This document shows, one piece after another, positions 56,492 to 64,000 of a stretch of 64,000 bases of DNA (positions are counted from its first letter, which is position 1; the number at the start of each line of letters is the position of its first letter). Origin of the DNA: Zygnema circumcarinatum (lineage: Eukaryota > Streptophyta > Zygnematophyceae > Zygnematales > Zygnemataceae); assembly GCA_037447605.1 (NCBI GenBank), contig CM074805.1, positions 1,533,837 to 1,597,836 of the forward strand, in the 5' to 3' direction. Under the pieces are notes generated by a model that ran no database searches, was not told the origin of the DNA, and worked only from the letters and a program-made list of their open reading frames with translations. The position numbers and the translations under genes are program-made.

Positions 56492-57578
56492 GAGGGTCGA
56501 AGGATTGGGGAAAGGGAAATGTATTAGGCTGGCTGTAGCCTCCAGCTGCTCTACTGTCTGCACAAGAAGTTGAGGTCCTGCTTTGTACGAGACCAAGAAG
56601 TTGTTGTGTTACTGTGCCTGACGGTTGAATAAGAGGTGCCGCTAGTGAGGGAGGGGCTCTGCTCGTCGGCAAAGAGAGAACCTCCGTGTAAGTGAGGACG
56701 AGGGAGGGTGGGGCCTTCAGCGCATTAAACCTGTACATTGTGGTTAAAAAAACAACACTTTGAAGGCGCTCACAGCCCTGAAAGCCCCATATTTGTTTGA
56801 GCCAGAAAGCTCCCAATTAGCAGGGTTCTATGGGAGAAGTAGAGAGGCGACAGTTCAACGGAACTACGTACATGGAGGCGGCTGCAAGGTCAAGTGTCAA
56901 GAGCAACGGATCCCTCTTCGCGACCACTCGTTTGTCGTCTACCTTGGAGACAAGCGGGGGTCACGGATTCACGTAACGTCCGTACGAAACCAACCGTCGG
57001 CGGCCTAACTAACATCCAAAATCCAGATCCTTTCTGACACGTGGCACTCGGATTGCCCGATATTGCACGCGTCAATGTCGGTGGCCTGTTGCCGCATCTT
57101 CCGCTGCGTCGTTTGGCGGCGGCGGCCGTACGGACCGTTGGATCGGAGCGGGCGGGTGGGCGCGTGCGCGGTGGCGGGACGTGACCGCCAGCGGGCGGCC
57201 GGGCGGGGGCCGTACGAACAGGGGGTCATCGCGCCACGTGGCGCCGGGCCGGGCCGCCGGCATGCGTCCGCACGTGTGGGCTCGCTGCGTAGGCGCCTAC
57301 TCGCTGGTTGCGGGCGAAGCGGGGTGGCCGTGAGAGGGAGAGGGAGTGGGAAAGGGAGAGGAGAGGGAGAGAGAGGGAGAGAGAGAAAGGGAGAGGAGGG
57401 CCGGACAGGGAGGGACACGAAAGGGGTGGAACCTGCCACCGCCTCTCCATGAGCCCGTTCTGTGTCGTTCCGTTGCCCAGCCAGGAACCTCGAAGAGCAG
57501 TGTCTGCCTCTCCTTCTGTCTGAGGCATTCTCAGCGGCAGGCAGCCATGGCCATGGCCTTCGAGGGCGGCCCTCTGAA
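56492..57578. promoter_or_regulatory. TAF12 3' side and WRKY promoter/5' UTR
   Basis: No exon recognised. CACGTG cores lie at 57038-57043 and 57235-57240, both in ABRE-like cacgtggc context. The last 250 bases are GC-rich with a gaga/gggaga tract (about 57330-57415), probably 5' UTR. Confidence 0.5.
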
Positions 57579-57582
57579 ATGA
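57547..57582 (+). CDS. Upstream ORF (11 codons) overlapping the WRKY start
   Basis: ATG 57547 in good context (gcagccATGG) opens 11 codons whose TGA stop overlaps the WRKY ATG as ATGA (57579-57582). Such an overlap can allow reinitiation or reduce translation of the main frame; this is inferred from layout only. Confidence 0.4.
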   Translation: MAMAFEGGPLK

Positions 57583-60371
57583 ATTTATCCGGGAGAAGAT
57601 TTGCAGCAGGAGGCGTCGCAATGGCAAGCGTGGAAGTGGCGAGAGAGGACATGGAACCGGCGGCTAATGGCGGGGGAGGAGGCGCGGGAAGCAGCGACAT
57701 GGAGAGCGCGGGGCCGCACTCTCTGAAGAGGAGGGCGGAGAGTGGGTCGGAGGCGAAGGGGTGGGAGCCGCAAGGGGGCGCGCGCAAGAGGTGAGATGCT
57801 CTGGACTCGCTTTCGCGCGCAGACGTGGCTTGAAACCACGACGAAGTGTTGGGATCTATGGTTGACATTGCTCTTTCGACCGCGCCATGACCATGACCAT
57901 GACCATGACATGCTACATTGGCGCGGGTGCATGCTACATTTGCCTCCGTATGAAGGCGCAACGTCTGATATGCTCCGTGTTAAGTTCCAGGGAAGTTGAA
58001 GACAAGGTTTTTGCATGTGTGCGCGTTGCCTGTGCAGGCGGAAGCCGTCGCATCACCTGAACATTCCCGGCGACGGGTGCATGTGGCGCAAGTACGGGCA
58101 GAAGGTCATCAAGCGGACCAACTTTGTCAGGTGCGTGCGAGCATGCGCCTCTCTCTGCCCTCCCTCTGACGTGTCCGCTGTCCACGTGGAGGCGTGTCGG
58201 TGTCTCCTTTCCTTCCATTGCCATAAAGTTTGACTGCACGTGTCTCGCTCTCAGCTTGTGCAATTCGTTCAGAAACTGTACAGATCGACTATTGGATCAA
58301 CCATGGAGGCCCTACCGAGGAGGATCTAAGCTTCGATATTGTATTGAGTCGGTCGCCAACTATTGGATTCAATGGTTGACGCCCATTGCCAATGCAATGC
58401 AGCCAACCAGTGATGATTGTCGCAACCATTGGATTCGCAAACCATACCATTGGTTGAATGGTTGTAACCATCGACCTCCATGGTTGAACCGTTTGATGGA
58501 TTGGCTGACAACCATTGCCGATGGTTGCAACCATTGCCAATGGTTGCGACCCTTCGATTCGATATCATTCTAACCACGGCCAGTGGTTCGAGCCATTGGT
58601 AAGGCACTTCCTGTTATGTCCACTTTTTCACATACACGTTAATGGTGATTAGCGGTGTAATGGCAAAGGCAGGTTGCGTCTAAATCCGAGTCTGCCAGAC
58701 GACGTGTAAATTTTCCGCTCTGTAGGTAATGGCTCCAACCATTGCCAAGGGTTGGAAGCATGAGATTCAATCGTGACCAACCATTTCCAATGGTTTGGAC
58801 CATTGGCATCAGACCTAGCCAACCATTGACAATGATTCGAACCATTTGATTCGATGGTCGCCAAACAATCCAATTCCGGCGGACTAGCCAACCCATTGAT
58901 TGTCAACGGTTGCTAACAATTCCAATGGTTGCAAACTATTGGCCGGCCAGCCTTCCATTGGCAAACAATCGTTGGCATGGTTCCCTGTGCAAAACTGTAA
59001 TAACCTTCTCTTTCCCATTTTGTCCTATGTGTTCGCACAAAGCTACCTTACACTACTGCCTAGCAGCCATAGTGTCCTCTCTTGTGTCCTTTTCTGGCGG
59101 TTTCTAGTTTCTGTCGCAGTCCCAACCCCTACAGGCCTTGCAAAACCTGAAGCTAATTTCAGCTGAACTTGATTTGCTTCTCCCAACTCATGTGGTGTCG
59201 TGGGGTTGCCGCCAAGGCTGTGGCAATCGTGACAGGGATGTTGATGGCTATGATCATGCCATGCCATGCCATGCCATCGCGCACACGCTGACAGCGGGGA
59301 TTTGGAGGCAGGTTCTACTACCGCTGCGCTCTGCTTAAGGGCGCGGGCTGCCCCGCGAAGCGTACGGTCGACTTCGCGGCCGCGCGGCCAAACGCGCTCT
59401 CTGTGGCGTACGCCGACGCGCACAGCCACCCCACTCTGCCCCCCCGCCCTAACGGAGGACTCACAGGGACTAGAACTGGAACTGGAACTGGAACTGGAAC
59501 TGGAACAGGGACTGCGGAGTGGATCTGTTCGGGGAGCGGAACAGTAACTGGAACGGAGAATGGAATCGGAAGGAGGATTGAACCACTGGCTGATGTTCAA
59601 ACTGAAGCAAAACCTGCGACGACAACGGAGAGCGAGGGCAGCGCGCGGACTGGAAGTGTGACAGAAACGAGAGCTTCTGAGCAAAGCATGGAACACGGCG
59701 TCGCTGTTGTGGGTGCTGTTGGATTGGAGCAGCCGTACGTTAAGCAAGAGACGGAGGCCTATGCAAGCCATGGCGGCCTTGCACCCACTCGCAAAGCAGC
59801 CGTGGATGCTGCCCTGGAGGAGGAAGGGGTGGGAGAGACAGGGAAGGAGGGAGACTCCGAGGCGGACTTTGAGTGGCTGCCGCTCCTAGAGGCCGTGGAC
59901 GATCTGAGTCTGCCTCAGCTGCAGCCCTCCTCCTGCTGGCGGAGAGAGGAGCCCTCCACTCCCCACAGGAGCGATTCTTCCTGCCTGCCCAGCCTCCTGA
60001 TCGGTCTTGCCCACTCTTCCCTTCAGCCTGAAGCAGGAGCAGCGGAAGCTTCGGACTATTCCTCTGCTCTCGAAGACTTTGCAGAAGCGCAGAGCAGCGA
60101 AGTGTGGCCGCCTTCAAGTGCCGAAAGTCCGATTCCCATTGACCTATGTGGGGCGACTCCGTTTGCTACATGCTTCCTCTCTCTCCCTCTCATCTCCCTC
60201 CCTGAAGTGCTACAGGAGGATGCTATGGTTCCGTTGGAGTCCCATCCCTTTGAGAGTGGCTTTCTGAAGCAGGGCTCGTTCTGTCTGCAGCATCAGCAGA
60301 GCAGCAGTCTGAGCAGCAACACGAGTGGTTCAGATGGTGTTCAAGAAGAGGGCAATACTGCGCGGGTGTAA
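57579..60371 (+). CDS. WRKY transcription factor with atypical zinc finger
   Basis: Three exons: 57579-57790, 58038-58130, 59312-60371; split Arg codons (AG|G) at both introns; about 454 residues. The WRKY domain reads GDGCMWRKYGQKVIKRTNFV, then RFYYRC. The second intron cuts the Arg codon before FYYRC, exactly the R-type intron of plant WRKY genes. The finger is C-X7-C-X23-H-X-H (CALLKGAGC to HSH): the spacing of group III with the HXH end of groups I/II. A GTGTGT simple repeat follows at about 59470-59510, then an acidic, Ser-rich C-terminus likely to activate transcription (inference). The alternative start is ATG 57621 (MASVEV). WRKY factors bind W-boxes (TTGAC C/T). Confidence 0.93.
58336..58965. 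repeat. Dense CCATTG/CAATGG palindrome cluster in a WRKY intron
   Basis: The intron carries twenty or more copies of accattg, caatggtt or close variants in both orientations, often as mirrored pairs such as aaccattgccgatggttgca (about 58509) and ccaaccatttccaatggttt (about 58778), spaced roughly 20-25 bases apart. It reads like a degenerate tandem array of small hairpins with attcg/gattcaa linkers. Confidence 0.8.
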
Positions 60372-61498
60372 AAGAGCCACTGGCCACATTCTGTGAGCAC
60401 ATCAGTGAAGTGAGGTTGTGTGCTTTTTTTTGTTTAGGGTCTGGTTTCTGCCCCATCTGTCAGCTTGCAGATTAGCTTTCTGAATATGTTTTTTCTCCCT
60501 TTTTCAATCCTTCTTTGTCAGAGCAATGAAACGGCCGTAGTATATTTCTATTTTTCAGACATCGAAGTTGCTGACACTCGAGCGAAGAGATTAAAAGAGA
60601 CGTGAAAGAGATTGACCTGTACTATACACCAAGCCGACCAGTTTATTCTGAGAGCAGCATATAAGATCTTGCCTCTCTCTCTGATGTTTCTTCAAATGTT
60701 GAACCGACGATGATGATAGAGATCGCTGCTCCATGCATCCTTCTCCATCCTTCCTCTCACAAGCCCCCCTCCCCACCCCTTCTGTTTCCATCGAAGCGGA
60801 ATGTGAGAGTTTGGCTAACCTCCATAATGCACTCGCAAGCTCCATGCATGGGTGAACTGATTTCGCATGGAACACAAAAAAATCGGCAAGAAATATAATC
60901 AATAGGGCATATCCTTGGAGGCTGTTGTTTCGAAGCTATTGATGCATGTCTCAAACTTCAAGAATTTGACATTTTTACGAGTGATTGCAGACAGTTAGCT
61001 CAGCTAAGCTCCGGGTCAAGCTTAGAGACTCAAAACAATACGGATTTTACGGTCAGCGAAAAACTCTACTGATAAGGCTCAAGGTAAACAGACTAGAGGA
61101 AAGTCTCTGCAAGATAAATTACTTCAAAAAAACACAAGAAAACCACAGAAATATCACAGACATATAACCTATGTTAATGTCACTCAATATTGCTGAGTTC
61201 TTTTTTTAATCCCTTGGCATCTACGACTCGCATCACACATGAAGCAAAGCGGACAAGAGATGGTCTCAAGACAAGGCCTCATTACTTGAAAGATATGTGG
61301 TCCTACACAGCAAGGAAGTCAGCGAGAATGACCCGCATGCAAACCCAAAACTGAAAATTGTTGACATATGGAGGGTTGAAAAAGGCAGGTACCTCACAAC
61401 GAGCCAGAAAGTAGAGCTGTCTCACCCCAACGCTCTTTCCTGTCTCGCCTACCCAAAGCATTCTTGAAGCGCGTTTCAAGCTATTGACTTCCCTGCCA
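60372..61498. other. WRKY 3' flank, no gene recognised
   Basis: AT-rich sequence. A 3' UTR probably extends into it. Short frames on both strands look random. Confidence 0.6.
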
Positions 61499-61790
61499 CT
61501 CAGCATTCCCCCTTCCGCCCTCCTCCCGCCTCCTCCTCCCTACTCCCTCCGTATTCTTCCCCTCCTTTAATGCCCTCCAGTCCTTCTCCCTCCTCTCCGT
61601 TCCACTTATGTCCCTCCCACTACCTTCCTTCCCATTCCCATTTCTCTTCACCTCTGCCTCTCCCTCCCTCGCTCCAATCTTCTCATACCCCTCTCGCTTC
61701 CTCCCACTTCTCCCTACTTCCCTCCTCCCGGCCTCTCCTCACTCCTTCCCCATCTCTCCTCTCTCCTCCCTATCCGTCTTATCCCTCAAG
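61499..61790 (+). repeat. Pyrimidine-rich (CT) tract
   Basis: About 290 bases of mainly C and T with cctccc and ctccctt motifs, directly next to the telomere-like array. The Pro/Ser-rich frames in it are products of base composition. Confidence 0.85.
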
Positions 61791-61827
61791 GCATGTACAA
61801 CTGTAATCCAACACTAATTCTGTCTCT

Positions 61828-62385
61828 AGCCCTAACCATCGCAATAACTTCACTTGAGCTCACGCAGTAACCCTAGCTCTCATCTAGCTACAGCGCAACC
61901 CTAACTGAACTCAGTCCTAACCCTAACTCCAGCCCACTTCTTTATCTTTATTGCTCAAATCAATTCCTACTTTTTCTTTATTAACACTAAGTCTTGACTC
62001 GAAAGGCGAGCAGTAACCTTAACCAAGCTCAGCTAGAACTCTTCATAAATCATAACCTTACCTCTTAACTCTATGCCTATCCTGACTCGAAATTAACCTA
62101 AGAAAATACTGTAACCTTAATCCTACTCCTAACCCTAACCCTAGTGCCAACCCCACACCTAGCCCTAACCCTAACCCTAACATTAACCCTGACTCTAACC
62201 CTAATCCTAACCCTAGACTTAACCCTAACCCTAATCCTAACTCTTAACTTCTATTCCTAACCCAAACCCTAACCCTTCCCTAATCCTAATCCTAACCCTA
62301 ACCCTAACTACTCACCCTAACCCTAACCCGACATACTAACCCTAACCCTAACCCTACTACTCACCCCAACCCTAACCCTAATCGT
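61828..62385 (+). repeat. Interstitial telomere-like array, CCCTAA units
   Basis: Degenerate array with about twenty exact ccctaa hexamers, densest at 62125-62385, mixed with cctaat, ccctga and ctaact variants. All are in the same orientation (CCCTAA on the plus strand). The unit is the six-base TTAGGG type and not the seven-base TTTAGGG common in land plants. Decay increases to the left. Confidence 0.9.
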
Positions 62386-64000
62386 ACTGCAATCGTACCG
62401 TGGTCCTCGTCCCTCCCTTCCCTCCGCCCCGCGCCCGTCCCCGGTCCCCGCCATCCCCCGCCCTGCCCTCCCGCCGCCCATGTGAGTCGCGGCCTCTCCC
62501 CAGCGCCCACGCGGCGCGTTCGTTCGCGCAGAATCCGGCGGCCGCCGTCCGTCCGTCCGTCGGCCCTCCCTCGCTCCCTCCGCGGCCGCCAAGTGGCGCT
62601 CGCTCTGCGCTCGGCGCGGCGGTTGCAACGACCGCAGAGCGCATCATTGCGCCAGCTGTCCGACTAACGACCGGGGGGGCACCGCCAGCTGGCGCCAGCT
62701 GGAAGGTGCCTCCGCCAGGGCCCCCGCGCAGCGCCTTGGCGCCCTGCCGTGGCTCCGCGCGTAGCCGACACGGATGCCAGCTGGCGACCGGACAGTGGCG
62801 CGCCGCCGGCCGGACCGCCCGCCGGTCAAAAGTGGAAAGTCCCCTCCTGCCGGCCGGTGCCACGGTGACGTGGCACCCCACAATCATCACTCACGCCAGT
62901 GCGGCTCTGGGCGGCCACCAGCCGCCATACCTTGCGACAAATTTTAGAAGCGACAAACTGCCAACGGCCGCGAACGTCGCCAAATTAGTGGCACCCACTT
63001 GGCTGAATGTTCCGCGAGAAATCTCGAAGAGGCGCTGACAGCTGTTTCAACGTACGAACATGTAATACGACAGAAATAAATACGGACGAAAAATCAGCAC
63101 CGACATGCGGCCAAGCAATGCTGTACCCGGAATTTGTCGCCGCGTGCGCAGCATCCGGCGGCTGTCGGCTCGCCTTCGGAAATTTTCTCGCGGCGCCGCC
63201 CGCCCGGGGCCAAGGGCCGGGAGATGGGTCTGCCACGTGGCGAACAGTCGCCCGCCTCCTTTGTCCGCGCGCGGGGGCGGCTCCGCCTCGCGACGACAAA
63301 CCCGTATTTGTCGTGTCCGCAGATCGCCGATCAGCGCCCTTGGACGTGCGCAATCGAATCGCAAAGCGGCCCGCCGTACGGACGGGCGGCTCCCGCTGTC
63401 GCACGTGTCCGACAAGTAGCGTGTCGGCACGCGGCGACAGAGCGTAACGGCCGGCCGCGTAATCATTGGCTCCCGGCCGTTACGCGCGGCCGGCAGTTAC
63501 GCGAATCCCGGCCAGCCCAACCGCCGCTCTCCGTAATGGCGCCGTACGGTGTACGGCGGCGGGCGGCGCAGCCGCTTGGCGCCGCTCCGCTCCGCGCGGT
63601 TGCAGTACAGCACGTGCGGCGGCAGGGGAGCGGCGCGCAGCGGTCGCGGATTAGGGCTAAGCGGCGGAGATTAACCGCGGACGCCCGCATGCATCGGCGG
63701 CCCACGGCGCCATTCATCCATCCATGCATCCATGGCACGGCGAGGCGAGGCGAGGCGAACATGGCCGCGGACTATGCATGAATTGGCGGGCACAGAAAAC
63801 GGAGGCGCAGAAAATGGGCGATACAGAGACGAAGATTGCACCAACATGGCATATCGTGGAAGGTTTGATGTTGAATTTGTTAAACAAAGTATGAAGTATG
63901 TAACATGTACATAGAAGCGCTTGCAGGCTATGCCCCGCAGAGCAAGAATGAGGGGCAGGAGCATCGTCGAACCACCTTTAAATAATGGAGAAGCCAGTAC
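62386..64000. other. GC-rich sequence without recognisable gene
   Basis: Very GC- and CpG-rich to about 63.75 kb, then AT-richer. Many overlapping long frames on both strands follow from composition; none shows a conserved motif. A near-palindromic block (cgtaacggccggccgcgtaa / ttacgcgcggccggcagtta) lies at about 63443-63501, and CACGTG at about 63235 and 63401. Confidence 0.55.

Noticed and set aside
61570-61817. Pro/Ser-rich plus-strand frames
   Set aside because: Result of the CT-rich tract; no start context or splice support.
62400-63781. Several long overlapping frames on both strands
   Set aside because: High GC depletes stop codons; none shows a domain or consistent codon bias.
1-64000. 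CRISPR arrays, operons, rRNA or bacterial signals
   Set aside because: None seen; genes are intron-rich and nuclear-type.

Overview
This is a nuclear window from a green plant-lineage eukaryote, most likely a streptophyte (charophycean alga or early land plant). The evidence is a plant Q-type zinc finger with QALGGH, a WRKY factor, a TOC159-type plastid import receptor, a plastid malonyl-CoA:ACP transacylase, a fused TH2-type thiamin monophosphate phosphatase, a plant-type RBL14 rhomboid and a TAP2/ABCB27-type half transporter. Genes carry many GT-AG introns, and exon phases could be matched across nearly every junction. The species is inferred only from gene content.

Left part (1-40 kb), mostly host genes: end of a C2H2 zinc-finger gene (1-712); a two-exon unknown gene (978-1759); an 8-exon nucleotide-sugar transporter (2541-5755); an RBL14-type rhomboid (6483-7950); on the minus strand a plastid-type protein with a degenerate HMA-like fold (8869-10436), divergent from a 5-exon TOC159-type receptor (11058-16004); on the minus strand an 11-exon MCAT/fabD gene (16666-22419), divergent from a 17-exon ABCB27-like transporter (22992-28108) that has a one-base frameshift in its nucleotide-binding domain; a 5-exon TRAPPC2L gene (28778-31400); an intronless TH2-type gene (31991-34942, minus); and a GT92/galactan-synthase-like glycosyltransferase (about 36.1-38.2 kb, minus). 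Poorly understood minus-strand exons follow at 38.6-40 kb.

Middle part (40.6-51.6 kb), transposons: hAT-like terminal repeats and a near-perfect target duplication enclose about 9.1 kb. Inside is a decayed Ty3/gypsy element with two about 250-bp LTRs, and inside its reverse transcriptase is a Ty1/copia fragment in permuted order. To the right lie repeats rich in TACG/CGATA, a 0.5-kb element with 23-bp terminal inverted repeats, and a fragment of a BED-finger-like ORF.

Right part (52-64 kb): a 7-exon TAF12 gene with two long polyglutamine tracts (52009-56491); a WRKY gene with an unusual C-X7-C-X23-H-X-H finger and an intron full of CCATTG/CAATGG palindromes (57579-60371); a pyrimidine-rich tract; an interstitial TTAGGG-type telomere-like array (about 61.83-62.38 kb); and GC-rich sequence without a recognisable gene to the end.

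The host genes do not form one pathway. Several serve the plastid (import, fatty-acid synthesis, probably the HMA-like protein), others the secretory system (nucleotide-sugar transporter, TRAPPC2L, GT92) or transcription (TAF12, WRKY, C2H2). Divergent pairs share short promoters with CACGTG boxes.
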